From positions 930,001 through 994,000 of the forward strand of contig NZ_CP140255.1 of NCBI RefSeq assembly GCF_034479615.1: a stretch of DNA of 64,000 bases, written 5' to 3'. Below the pieces are notes generated by a model. The model was not told where the DNA came from. It ran no database searches and saw nothing but the letters and a program-made list of their open reading frames with translations. How positions within the stretch are numbered: position 1 is the stretch's first letter; each line of letters starts with the position of its first letter. Below are positions 8,517 to 16,730 of the stretch, piece after piece. A program made the translations under genes and the position numbers. Origin of the DNA: Vreelandella neptunia. GTDB lineage: Bacteria > Pseudomonadota > Gammaproteobacteria > Pseudomonadales > Halomonadaceae.

Positions 8517-10202
8517 ATGACAACAAAAACTCGCCCACTACCGCGTACCGGGGGAAAAGTACTGGTTGACCAACTCCTGATCCACGGGGCTGATAGTGGC
8601 TACTGTGTGCCCGGAGAGAGCTACCTGGAAGTGCTCGATGCGCTGTTTGATCAGCGTGAGCATTTCACCCTCTATAACGCCCGGCATGAGGCCGGGGCAG
8701 CAAACATGGCCGAGGCCTATGGCAAGTTGACGGGGCGCCCCGGTATATGCCTGGTGACACGCGGGCCTGGCGCTTGCCATGCCGCTATTGGTGTTCATAT
8801 TGCCCAGCAGGACTCGACGCCTATGATCCTGCTGATCGGCCAGGTCGACCGTGGCTCGATGGATCGGGAAGCATTCCAGGAAATTGACTATCGGGTGATG
8901 TTCGGCGGTGTGGCCAAGTGGGTGGCACAGATTGAGGATGCTCGCCGAATTCCCGAATACATGGCGCGCGCCTTCCGAGTGGCGACATCAGGCCGTCCTG
9001 GCCCGGTGGTGCTGGCGCTACCTGAGGACATGCTGACTGATATCGTCGAAGTGGAAGATGCGCCACCCTATTTGCCATCACGGCCGAGCGTTGGTGTAGA
9101 TGAAATCGAGAAAATTGCTGCCCTGGTGTCCCATGCCGAACGTCCGTTAATGTTGGTAGGCGGGTCGGGCTGGACGGATGAGTCCTGTGAGCAGATACGC
9201 ACCTTCGCTGAAACTAACGGCATTCCAGTGGCCTGCTCGTTTCGACGTCAGGACATTTTGGACAACGCCTCAGACTGCTATGTGGGCGATTTCGGCACTG
9301 CTGTTGTGCCTTCATTGATTAAACGTCTTGCCGAGGCTGACCTAGTGTTGGTCGTCGGTGCCCGGCTCGGCGAGATGACTACCAGAACCTATACTACGCT
9401 AGCTGCTCCTAACCCTAGCCAGACACTGATACACGTACACATCGACCCGGATGAGATAGGTCGGGTGTTTAGTCCGGCGCTGGGCGTTGTTTCGGCTCCT
9501 GATAAGCTGGCCACAGCGTTAGCAACTCACGATTGGGGGCAGCGCAGCCGTTGGAGTGAGTGGTGCAAAACGCTTCGCGATGAGTACCTAGCCGATACGC
9601 TGCCCCCACCGCACGATTACCCACTCGATATGGGGGCGGCAATGCATGCGTTGCGCGACAGCCTGCCGAAGGAGTGTATCGTCACGCTAGACGCCGGAAA
9701 CCATACCGGATGGGCGCAGCGCTTTCTGGCTTACCAGCGTCCTGGGCGGATTATTGGCTCAACCTGCGGTGCGATGGGGTATTCGGTTCCTGCCGCCGTG
9801 GCGGCCTCTTTACGTGAACCCGAAAAGTGTGTGCTGGCGTTTGTCGGCGATGGTGGTTTTATGATGAGCGGTATTGAGATTGCCACCGCCGTACAGCATG
9901 GCGGACGGCCCATCGTACTGCTGTTCAATAACGGTACTTACGGTACGATTCGCATGCACCAGGAGCGTGAACATCCCAACCGCGTCTCGGGAACCGATTT
10001 AATGAATCCGGATTTCGGTCAGCTGGCTGCAGGGCTTGGTGCGCATTTTGAGCGGGTCAGTGACACCGTTAGTTTCAAGCCCGCTCTGGAGCGGGCTATG
10101 GCGTCGGGTCGTCCTGCCGTGATTGAACTCGTCACCGACCCCGAGCGGATTTCGACACGCACTACCGTGGCGGCACTGCGTTCAGTGAAAGCCAATTCAT
10201 AA
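8517..10202 (+). CDS. ThDP-dependent enzyme of the acetolactate synthase-like family
   Basis: Cytoplasmic thiamine-diphosphate enzyme, 561 residues, with the three-domain IlvB-like layout. The N-terminal pyrimidine domain has the activating glutamate Glu58 (NARHEAGAANMAEAYGK). The middle domain is Rossmann-like (about 200-330). The C-terminal pyrophosphate domain has the Mg/ThDP motif GDG (444-446) to NN (471-472). AGGA (8506-8509) precedes ATG 8517. No small regulatory subunit gene (ilvH/ilvN) follows, which argues against biosynthetic acetolactate synthase. Location after a TTT operon in an aldarate cluster suggests decarboxylation or carboligation of a 2-oxo acid from the imported substrate. 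The true reaction cannot be read from sequence; glyoxylate carboligase or an oxo-acid decarboxylase are alternatives. Confidence 0.8.
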   Translation: MTTKTRPLPRTGGKVLVDQLLIHGADSGYCVPGESYLEVLDALFDQREHFTLYNARHEAGAANMAEAYGKLTGRPGICLVTRGPGACHAAIGVHIAQQDSTPMILLIGQVDRGSMDREAFQEIDYRVMFGGVAKWVAQIEDARRIPEYMARAFRVATSGRPGPVVLALPEDMLTDIVEVEDAPPYLPSRPSVGVDEIEKIAALVSHAERPLMLVGGSGWTDESCEQIRTFAETNGIPVACSFRRQDILDNASDCYVGDFGTAVVPSLIKRLAEADLVLVVGARLGEMTTRTYTTLAAPNPSQTLIHVHIDPDEIGRVFSPALGVVSAPDKLATALATHDWGQRSRWSEWCKTLRDEYLADTLPPPHDYPLDMGAAMHALRDSLPKECIVTLDAGNHTGWAQRFLAYQRPGRIIGSTCGAMGYSVPAAVAASLREPEKCVLAFVGDGGFMMSGIEIATAVQHGGRPIVLLFNNGTYGTIRMHQEREHPNRVSGTDLMNPDFGQLAAGLGAHFERVSDTVSFKPALERAMASGRPAVIELVTDPERISTRTTVAALRSVKANS

Positions 10203-10223
10203 AGAGATTCATCAATAACGAGG

Positions 10224-10541
10224 TCAGTCTTTAAAGAAGGGGGCGGGCACCACAATCTTGTTCTCTTGGCTGATTAGATAACCTGCCTCACCGCTTTTCT
10301 TGAGATAGGCAGCCCACTCAGGGTCACTCTGCATGGCGGCGCGTCGCTGGCTACGGTCAGTGGCGTCCTTGAATACCCAGATGTGCACATATGAATTCAC
10401 ATTACCGGTTTCGACCGGTCCGTACAGCAGAGGCTCGCCAAGATGACGCTTTTGGATAGCCCAGCCATGCTCTTCATAAAGCGCCATCTGTTTTTTCAAT
10501 GTGCCAGGCATGCAGGTATAAGTGCGGTGATCATAAAGCAT
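10224..10541 (-). CDS. NIPSNAP-family small protein
   Basis: Small cytoplasmic protein of 105 residues resembling the NIPSNAP ferredoxin-fold (dimeric alpha-beta barrel) family: starts MLYDHRTYTCMPGT, with a central HIWVFKDATDRSQRRAAMQ and a WAAYLKK stretch. ATG 10541 is chosen because AAGGAGT lies about 6 nt upstream on the minus strand; a longer frame to 10595 has no ribosome site. It converges on the ThDP gene, whose stop is 21 nt away. Family members have no settled biochemical role; some relatives of this fold are small oxygenases or isomerases. Control by the operator at 10797-10814, 256 bp upstream, is possible. Confidence 0.72.
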   Translation of the reverse strand: MLYDHRTYTCMPGTLKKQMALYEEHGWAIQKRHLGEPLLYGPVETGNVNSYVHIWVFKDATDRSQRRAAMQSDPEWAAYLKKSGEAGYLISQENKIVVPAPFFKD

Positions 10542-10796
10542 GTTGGTACTCCTTGGTGATTGGACAGCCTCAGTGAAAGATGAAGGATTCAGCAAGGCTG
10601 TTGGGGAAGCATAACGGTTAACGAGCGCTGATTTAGGGCGGTAGGCGTGGCGGGTAGTGCTGGCTGGTACACTCGGTTACAGCCGCGGGAGATCCGCCCA
10701 AGGTGGCGCTATACAAGCCAAGAACTTTGTGTCATCGCGCCAGTATGAGGGGTACGTTAAGTCTCATTGTTTATCGATCCCTCCATAAATCACATG

Positions 10797-10814
10797 TTGT
10801 ATTACATCATACAA
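10797..10814. promoter_or_regulatory. Candidate GntR operator, perfect-arm palindrome
   Basis: TTGTATTACATCATACAA has perfect 6-bp inverted arms (TTGTAT and ATACAA) with a 6-bp centre. Its reverse complement starts with the same 12-mer as the sites at 5177 and 10989. It is a good candidate for the minus-strand NIPSNAP promoter. Confidence 0.6.
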
Positions 10815-10988
10815 TGCTGCAACAAGAAATATGACTCAAGTCGCGCCATGAGCAAAGAATTGATTTTGGCTGAACAGTATGAAAAACAGTTTTGATGATT
10901 TGGTATTTATCAGGAGGCTACTGCAACTTTGGTTTAGATTTCGTTAGTTATGCTTGCTTTGCACTGTATGCAGACCTACCTTTCATGC

Positions 10989-11006
10989 TTGTATGATGTA
11001 TTATGT
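10989..11006. promoter_or_regulatory. Candidate GntR operator, half-conserved copy
   Basis: TTGTATGATGTATTATGT. The left 12 bases match the tctC operator exactly; the right arm is degenerate. It lies 103 bp upstream of the site overlapping the gntR promoter, so looping or cooperative binding is possible. Confidence 0.5.
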
Positions 11007-11108
11007 TTGGTGCTGAGGAATATTTTTTATTACTCGTGATGGCATGAAACAGAAAAAAGGTTGTCTGGGGTCATTCAGAAGCCGTTTAGTGGCACTTCCA
11101 AGACCTAG

Positions 11109-11128
11109 GTTGTACGATATAATACAAC
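11109..11128. promoter_or_regulatory. Candidate autoregulatory operator over the gntR -10 box
   Basis: GTTGTACGATATAATACAAC has 7-bp inverted arms with one mismatch. TATAAT (11118-11123) sits inside it, a near-ideal -10 box; CTTCCA (11095-11100) would be a weak -35. Binding here would block polymerase, consistent with autorepression. Confidence 0.62.
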
Positions 11129-11154
11129 TTGGATATTAATGAAGGATTGCTTCC

Positions 11155-11910
11155 ATGGTCAAAACCAGCGCAGCGGCATCTACCCTAAAACCGCTTCAAA
11201 TAAGTAAAGTGACACAGCAGGGAAGCTTGTCCGTGCATGTGGCCGACCAGTTGGAAGCGTTGATCACTCAGGGAAAAGTAGGAGTGGGAGAAAAGCTTCC
11301 CACTGAGAACAGTCTGTGTGACTCCTTCGGCGTTAGCCGCACTGTCATACGTGAGGCCATCACACACCTTAAATCACTGGGGCTTGTTGAGACCCGACGT
11401 GGTGTGGGCACCTCTGTGCTGCGCTCTTCTACGGTAGAGGCGCGGCCCGCCGAGCGTATCAACCCGACCACCGTGGAAGATATCTTGCACCTACTGGAAC
11501 TGCGGCTAACCTTAGAGCCAGCGGCAGCCGAACTGGCGGCCCTACGCCATGACGATGAGGATCGCCAGCGGCTTGAGGCGCAGCATATAGCCTTTAGTAA
11601 TGCATATACTGCCAAAACCCAAGCCCGTGAAGAAGATTACCTGTTCCATTTTGCGATTGCTACTGCGACTAAAAATCCTTTTTTCCAATCTTTTTACAAG
11701 CAGTGGAGTCAGAGCGTGATTCCCCGCGCGAAGCTGCTGAGCATTGATATTAATCCTATCTCCTCCGAGCGCTACTTAGAGCGAGTTCAGGAAGAGCACG
11801 CCTACATTCTCGAAGCTATTCTTTCTCGTGATGCTCAAGCAGCCCGCGAAACCATGTACCAGCACCTTAACCGGGCGCGCAACACGTACGCCCAGTATCG
11901 TGACCAGTGA
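11155..11910 (+). CDS. FadR-subfamily GntR regulator (FCD domain)
   Basis: DNA-binding regulator, 251 residues. The N-terminal GntR winged helix (about 25-95) has [22 protein letters not shown] and the wing [12 protein letters not shown]. The C-terminal all-alpha FCD ligand domain (about 105-245) has the metal-ligand-type residues of the family ([16 protein letters not shown], then [13 protein letters not shown] and a late [10 protein letters not shown]). Such proteins usually repress sugar-acid or carboxylate genes until an effector binds. An AAGGA ribosome site precedes ATG 11155. The semialdehyde dehydrogenase follows after 28 nt. Operator-like palindromes in its own promoter and before tctC point to control of this island; the likely effector is an aldarate or a pathway intermediate (inference). 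Confidence 0.87.
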   Translation: MVKTSAAASTLKPLQISKVTQQGSLSVHVADQLEALITQGKVGVGEKLPTENSLCDSFGVSRTVIREAITHLKSLGLVETRRGVGTSVLRSSTVEARPAERINPTTVEDILHLLELRLTLEPAAAELAALRHDDEDRQRLEAQHIAFSNAYTAKTQAREEDYLFHFAIATATKNPFFQSFYKQWSQSVIPRAKLLSIDINPISSERYLERVQEEHAYILEAILSRDAQAARETMYQHLNRARNTYAQYRDQ

Positions 11911-11938
11911 TATCGCTGACCCATATAAGGAGCAACAT

Positions 11939-13513
11939 ATGACGATTCGAGGCGAAATGCTGATCGGTCAACACGCAGTGACCGGCACCCAAGCCAATAT
12001 TCAAGCGGTTAACCCCGCCACCGGCGAAAAACTAGAGCCTGTCTATATTGGCGGCAGTCGAGCCCATGTTGAGCAAGCCTGCGAGCTAGCTGAAACGGCC
12101 TATGCCATCTACCGCGAAACGTCTCTAGAAGAGCGCGCTACGTTTTTAGAAACCATTGCCAGTGAAATTGAAGCGATTGGTAGTGAGCTGATTGAGCGCG
12201 CCATGGCCGAAACGGGCCTGCCCCAGGCGCGCATTGAAGGCGAGCGGGGCCGAACCTGCGGGCAACTGCGGTTATTCGCTTCCGTTGTACGCGCCGGAGA
12301 GTGGTTAGATGTGCGTATTGATCCGGCGATGCCGGATCGTCAGCCGCTGCCGCGTGCTGACCTGCGTCAGCGCCATATCGCTCTGGGGCCTGTCGCTGTA
12401 TTCGGCGCCAGCAATTTCCCGCTAGCATTTTCGGTTGCGGGGGGGGATACCGCTTCGGCCCTAGCGGCTGGTTGCCCTGTCGTGGTTAAAGGCCACTCAG
12501 CGCATCCAGGTACTTCTGAGCTGGTAGGGCAAGCGATTCAAAAAGCCGTGAAAGCTTGCAACTTGCCTGAAGGGGTTTTCTCACTGCTGTTTGGTGCCGG
12601 TAACGAAATAGGTCAGGCACTGGTAGATGATCCGCGCATTCAAGCCGTTGGTTTCACCGGCTCGCGCAGCGGTGGCACGGCGCTGATGAGAACCGCCCAA
12701 GCGCGGCCTCAGCCGATCCCGGTTTACGCTGAGATGAGCAGCATTAACCCCGTCTTCTTGCTACCGGCAGCCCTTAAAGCTCGTGGTAAAGCGCTGGGCG
12801 AAGCCTTTGTGGGTTCTCTCAATATGGGCGCTGGTCAGTTCTGTACCAATCCTGGCCTGGTCATTGCGGAAAAAGGCCCTGAGTTGGATGCCTTCATTGA
12901 AGCAGCGCGAGGCGCCGTGGAAGCGAGCGGCGCGCAGACAATGCTGACGCCGGGTATTCACCGCGCTTATCAAGACGGCGTAGCCAGCCTGAGCAGCGCC
13001 AGCAAGGTGCGTGAAATTGCCCGCGGCCAGACTGGCAGCGACTATCAGTGCCAGACTGGCTTGTTTGCCGCTTCAGCAAGCGATTTCCTCGCATCTGAAG
13101 CGCTGCAAGCGGAAGTATTCGGTGCCAGCTCGTTGATAGTTGAGTGCGAAGATGCGGCGGAAGTAAAACGTGTTGCTGAACAGCTTGAGGGTCAGCTCAC
13201 CGCTACGTTGCATATGGACGACGCGGATATTGATGCCGCCAAAGCGTTACTGCCCACCTTAGAGCGTAAAGCTGGGCGTATCCTCGCCAACGGGTGGCCC
13301 ACGGGTGTCGAGGTGTGCCATGCCATGGTGCACGGTGGGCCGTTCCCGGCCACATCCGATTCGCGCACGACCTCTGTGGGGTCGGCGGCCATTCACCGCT
13401 TCCTACGGCCGGTATGCTATCAGTCCCTGCCAGAAGGCTTGCTGCCCGATGCCCTTAAAGAGGGCAACCCGCTTAAAGTATCGCGGTTAGTGGACGGCAA
13501 ACGCGAGCTGTAA
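11939..13513 (+). CDS. 2-oxoglutarate semialdehyde (2,5-dioxovalerate) dehydrogenase
   Basis: NAD(P)-dependent aldehyde dehydrogenase, 524 residues, of the KGSADH type used at the end of aldarate and pentose oxidation to make 2-oxoglutarate. Active-site features: Asn159 in [10 protein letters not shown], Lys184 in [12 protein letters not shown], Glu265 in [10 protein letters not shown] and the nucleophile Cys302 in [11 protein letters not shown]. The variant motifs ([21 protein letters not shown]) are those I associate with this subfamily rather than with general ALDHs. I chose ATG 11939 with AAGGAG about 6 nt upstream; the frame is open further upstream into gntR. It follows gntR by 28 nt and ends at a strong terminator. 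The precursor-forming enzyme KdgD is not in the window. Confidence 0.85.
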   Translation: MTIRGEMLIGQHAVTGTQANIQAVNPATGEKLEPVYIGGSRAHVEQACELAETAYAIYRETSLEERATFLETIASEIEAIGSELIERAMAETGLPQARIEGERGRTCGQLRLFASVVRAGEWLDVRIDPAMPDRQPLPRADLRQRHIALGPVAVFGASNFPLAFSVAGGDTASALAAGCPVVVKGHSAHPGTSELVGQAIQKAVKACNLPEGVFSLLFGAGNEIGQALVDDPRIQAVGFTGSRSGGTALMRTAQARPQPIPVYAEMSSINPVFLLPAALKARGKALGEAFVGSLNMGAGQFCTNPGLVIAEKGPELDAFIEAARGAVEASGAQTMLTPGIHRAYQDGVASLSSASKVREIARGQTGSDYQCQTGLFAASASDFLASEALQAEVFGASSLIVECEDAAEVKRVAEQLEGQLTATLHMDDADIDAAKALLPTLERKAGRILANGWPTGVEVCHAMVHGGPFPATSDSRTTSVGSAAIHRFLRPVCYQSLPEGLLPDALKEGNPLKVSRLVDGKREL

Positions 13514-13550
13514 TTAACGGGTGGTTACTCTAAATAGTTGTATTTTTCTA

Positions 13551-13572
13551 GCGGCCTTCGGGCCGCTTTTTT
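13551..13572 (+). terminator. Intrinsic terminator after the semialdehyde dehydrogenase
   Basis: GCGGCC-TTCG-GGCCGC followed by TTTTTT: a 6-bp GC stem with a stable UUCG tetraloop and U-run, 37 nt after the stop codon. It closes the gntR-dehydrogenase unit. Confidence 0.92.
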
Positions 13573-13709
13573 ATGCACTATGCTTGGGGGCTAATTCAAA
13601 AACTGTCTAGACTGATTGGCAGGGATCTAACCCTTAGGGAGCCAACTTAGCACGTCGGGTCAGGGCAAATACTCACGTGTAAACAAGAAACCAATTGGAG
13701 AGCATGCCC

Positions 13710-15200
13710 ATGGAGACCCTTGAACTACTCATTGCCCCCCTTCGCGATGGTCTCTATGCCATCATGATGCCGGTCAGTAACTTTATCTGGAGCTATATTC
13801 TTGTCTATCTGCTGCTAGGCGCTGGCCTGCTGTTTACCATTATGACTCGGGGCATGCAGTTCCGTATGTTCAGGCATATGGCTTATGTGACGTTCACTGC
13901 CCGCGGTGCCGGGGATGGCATTAGCGGCTTTCAGGCATTTGCCACCTCCATGGCGGCACGGGTCGGCACCGGTAATCTAGCCGGTGTGGCGCTGGCGCTA
14001 TGGATTGGCGGACCGGGGGCAATTTTCTGGATGTGGGTCACTGCGCTACTGGGTTTCGCCACGGCGTTTATCGAATCAACCCTGGCCCAGGTCTATAAGC
14101 ATCGCAATGAAGATGGCGTATTTCGTGGCGGGCCAGCCTACTACATCGAACGCTGCCTGGGGTGGCGCTGGCTCGGTGCGCTGTTCGCGGTATTTCTGAT
14201 CATTGCTTACGGCTTAGCGTTTAACGCCGCCCAGTCCAATACCATCGCTCAAGGTATGAACGGCGCCTTTGGCATACCCAATTGGATTACCGGCGTGGTG
14301 ATTGCCATCCTGGCAGGCGCGGTTATTTATGGCGGCCTCAAATCGGTGGCGCGCACCGCCGAGAAGATCGTCCCGGCAATGGCGATTGCGTATCTGCTCG
14401 TTGCGCTATGGATCCTGTTGACCAATCTGCCAGCAGTGCCCGATATGCTCTCGCTGATAGTGATGAGCGCCTTTGGCCTTGGCCCTGCGGTGGGGGGCGC
14501 TGCGGGCTACGCGATTAAAGCGGCGATGGAAAATGGCGTCAAGCGCGGTCTGTTTTCCAATGAGGCGGGCATGGGGTCAACGCCTAATGCGGCGGCCCAA
14601 GCAACGGTCAAACACCCAGCAGCCCAGGGGCTGGTGCAATCCTTTGGGGTATTTGTCGATACCATCGTTATCTGTAGCTGCACGGCGGTGGTGATTCTGC
14701 TCTCCGGCGTTTACGAGCGACTAATGTCGGAGTCTCCTGGAGACAGCATCGAAGGTATTCAGCTTACTCAGGATGCCATGGTCGACCATCTAGGTGGCTT
14801 TGGGGAAATATTTATCGCCTTGGCGATTCTGTTTTTTGCGTTCACCTCCATTTTGGCCAACTTCTCGTTCTCATCGGTGAATATCGAATTTCTATTTCGT
14901 CGTCACGCCGCAAAGGCGGTAAGCGTATTCAAGGTGATTATTATCGCCATGGTGCTGCTGGGTTCCGTCGCTGAACTGAGCGTGGTATGGGACTTTGCTG
15001 ACCTGGCCATGGGGCTAATGGCAACTACTAACCTTTTTGCCATTTTGATCATGGGGCCAATTGCCGTAGCCGTGCTGAAAGATTATGAGCGTCAGCGCCG
15101 CGACGGTATTAAAGAGCCGATATTTGATCCGGCCATTCTTAAACGCCCCGAGCTGGTAGATGCTGATGTGTGGCCAGTGAAAGAGGCAAAAGAAGGGTAG
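13710..15200 (+). CDS. AGCS-family sodium:alanine/glycine symporter
   Basis: Sodium-coupled amino-acid importer, about 496 residues, many membrane segments. Family motifs: GFQAFATSMAARVGTGNLAGVA (N-terminal signature), GGPGAIFWMWV, FRGGPAYYIERCLG, GLFSNEAGMGSTPNAAA and FAFTSILANFSF. Candidate starts are ATG 13704 and ATG 13710; GGAG (13697-13700) is better spaced from 13710. It is a monocistronic gene between a strong terminator and a convergent MocR gene only 4 nt away. Substrate could be alanine, glycine or another neutral amino acid. I looked for a glycine riboswitch in 13573-13703, which precedes some of these genes, and did not see its conserved core. Confidence 0.9.
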   Translation: METLELLIAPLRDGLYAIMMPVSNFIWSYILVYLLLGAGLLFTIMTRGMQFRMFRHMAYVTFTARGAGDGISGFQAFATSMAARVGTGNLAGVALALWIGGPGAIFWMWVTALLGFATAFIESTLAQVYKHRNEDGVFRGGPAYYIERCLGWRWLGALFAVFLIIAYGLAFNAAQSNTIAQGMNGAFGIPNWITGVVIAILAGAVIYGGLKSVARTAEKIVPAMAIAYLLVALWILLTNLPAVPDMLSLIVMSAFGLGPAVGGAAGYAIKAAMENGVKRGLFSNEAGMGSTPNAAAQATVKHPAAQGLVQSFGVFVDTIVICSCTAVVILLSGVYERLMSESPGDSIEGIQLTQDAMVDHLGGFGEIFIALAILFFAFTSILANFSFSSVNIEFLFRRHAAKAVSVFKVIIIAMVLLGSVAELSVVWDFADLAMGLMATTNLFAILIMGPIAVAVLKDYERQRRDGIKEPIFDPAILKRPELVDADVWPVKEAKEG

Positions 15201-15204
15201 GGGA

Positions 15205-16593
15205 TTAACTCGCTGCTTCAATAAACGCTTTCGCCCTTGGGTCTTGTATATAGGCGACGTTGAGCCGGAGCCAGGGCGTTGGCTGGTGATCGGCAAAAAA
15301 CAGATGCCCCGGCGATAGCGTGATTTCCCACCGGTTAGCCAGTTCACTGAGGGTTTCAGGAGTAATGGCCACCGGTGGTTTCGCCCACACAAACATCCCG
15401 CCTGCTGGTTGGGTATACACCTCCCAACCGGCATTTTTCAGCATCGTTAGCGCTATTGCCATTTGATTGGCGAGCTTAATGCGCAGCCGTTCGGTAAGCT
15501 TTCGGTAGCTGCCGTTTTGCAGCAGGGTGGTGACGACCTGCTCAGCAAACCGCGAAGCTGAGATGCTGGTTAACATCTTGATGTCCACAAAGCGCTGTAC
15601 CCAAGCCATGGGCGCGGCGACAAAGCCTACTCGCAGTGAAGAGGAGAGGCTCTTCGAAAAGCTACCCAGGTAGAATACCCGGCTCAATCCATCTAACGCT
15701 GCCAAGCGGGTGGTGGGAGTGTGCTGAAAATCCGCGTAGATATCGTCTTCAATAATCTGAAAATCGTGTTGCTCGGCGAGCTGTAACACTCGATGCGCTA
15801 CTGCCGGGATGAGCGTGCTGCCCGTGGGGTTGTGAAAAACGCTGTTGATGTAGAACAGCTTTGGGCGGTGCTGGGCCAACAACACCTCCAAGCGCTCGAT
15901 ATCAGGCCCATCGGCTAATCGCGGCACGCCAATCACGCGTATTCGCTGTAAGTGCAGCAGGCCGAACAGATTGTAATAGCCCGGTGATTCCACGAAGACC
16001 ACATCGCCAGGCTCTAGCAGCATCCGCACCAGCAGATCCAGCGAATGGCTGCCGCCTCCGGTCATCACGATCTGCTGGGCGTCCGCAGTAATCGCCAGTG
16101 GGCGCAGGCGTTCCTGGATTAAACCGCGTAAATCCTGCGGCCCTTGAGGTGTGCTGTACTCGAAAATCCCCGAACGGCTTTTACGCGCCACTTGGCGAAT
16201 GGCGTGAGTGAGGTCATCGCCTTCTCGCCAGTCGCTGGGCAGCCAGCCGCAGCCCAGCTTGAGCGTGTGCTCATTGGCACTGAAAAGCCCCCATAGCCCG
16301 TTGGTGACCTCTTCCAATCCGCTCGTAGCTTCGGGTTGTGATACCAGTGCTGCTGCGTTATCCGCCACATAAAAACCCGAACCGGGTCGTGAGCGCACTA
16401 AGCCAGAAGCGACAAGCCGTTCGTAAGCTTCAATCACCGCATTACGGCTGATGTGGTGGGTGGCGGCTAAGCGACGAATAGAGGGTAAGCGACGGCCACC
16501 GCCTGCACCGTGCGCGGTAATCCAAGCGCGAATGCCTGCTTCGAGCTGCTGGGCGATGGGCGTCGTGGCGTGCCGATTAACCTCTAGTTTCAT
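15205..16593 (-). CDS. MocR-type regulator (GntR HTH fused to aminotransferase domain)
   Basis: 462-residue MocR/PdxR-family regulator: N-terminal GntR winged helix (about 10-75: RLPSIRRLAATHHISRNAVIEAYERL) and a C-terminal fold-type I aminotransferase domain with the PLP lysine in YLGSFSKSLSSSLRVG and the NPTG motif (VFHNPTGSTL). Such proteins usually activate or repress a divergent gene in response to PLP and an amino compound. Here the divergent neighbour is an MFS transporter. I prefer ATG 16593 (MKLEVNR); a TTG at 16614 would add 7 residues. The intervening 137 bp hold two inverted repeats that are good operator candidates. Confidence 0.87.
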   Translation of the reverse strand: MKLEVNRHATTPIAQQLEAGIRAWITAHGAGGGRRLPSIRRLAATHHISRNAVIEAYERLVASGLVRSRPGSGFYVADNAAALVSQPEATSGLEEVTNGLWGLFSANEHTLKLGCGWLPSDWREGDDLTHAIRQVARKSRSGIFEYSTPQGPQDLRGLIQERLRPLAITADAQQIVMTGGGSHSLDLLVRMLLEPGDVVFVESPGYYNLFGLLHLQRIRVIGVPRLADGPDIERLEVLLAQHRPKLFYINSVFHNPTGSTLIPAVAHRVLQLAEQHDFQIIEDDIYADFQHTPTTRLAALDGLSRVFYLGSFSKSLSSSLRVGFVAAPMAWVQRFVDIKMLTSISASRFAEQVVTTLLQNGSYRKLTERLRIKLANQMAIALTMLKNAGWEVYTQPAGGMFVWAKPPVAITPETLSELANRWEITLSPGHLFFADHQPTPWLRLNVAYIQDPRAKAFIEAAS

Positions 16594-16613
16594 AACGTGG
16601 CCTATGGCTTTCA

Positions 16614-16639
16614 ACTGTTCCCTAAAAAGGCGGAACAGT
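16614..16639. promoter_or_regulatory. Candidate MocR operator (spaced inverted repeat)
   Basis: ACTGTTCC and GGAACAGT are perfect 8-bp inverted arms separated by 10 bp, close to the MocR start in the divergent region. A second palindrome lies at 16666-16684. Confidence 0.5.
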
Positions 16640-16665
16640 GTCTGGAAAGTGGAGGTTAAGTGTAC

Positions 16666-16684
16666 CTTACCGCTGAGCGGTAAG
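16666..16684. promoter_or_regulatory. Perfect 19-bp palindrome in the mocR/MFS divergent region
   Basis: CTTACCGCT-G-AGCGGTAAG: 9-bp perfect arms, 47 bp before the MFS start. It is a likely operator; no U-run follows, so it is not a terminator. Confidence 0.5.
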
Positions 16685-16730
16685 CGTGCGAGCTTAGCGG
16701 TTCAATGACTTACTTATTTAGGACTTAGCT

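Larger units (their letters stand above)
10542..11154. promoter_or_regulatory. Regulatory region between the NIPSNAP gene and gntR
   Basis: This 613-nt gap holds no credible gene. It contains three copies of an operator-like motif (10797-10814, 10989-11006, 11109-11128), the last covering a TATAAT box (11118-11123) about 30 nt before the gntR start. It is locally AT-rich, particularly 10790-11130. The stretch 10600-10790 shows nothing I can assign. Confidence 0.6.

Noticed and set aside
8517..10202. Biosynthetic acetolactate synthase (ilvB/ilvI)
   Set aside because: The fold fits, but there is no small regulatory subunit or ilvC nearby, and the gene follows a carboxylate transporter. Only the ThDP family is supported.
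13573..13703. Glycine riboswitch before the AGCS symporter
   Set aside because: Such riboswitches precede some AGCS genes, but the conserved core sequences and paired aptamer layout are not visible here.
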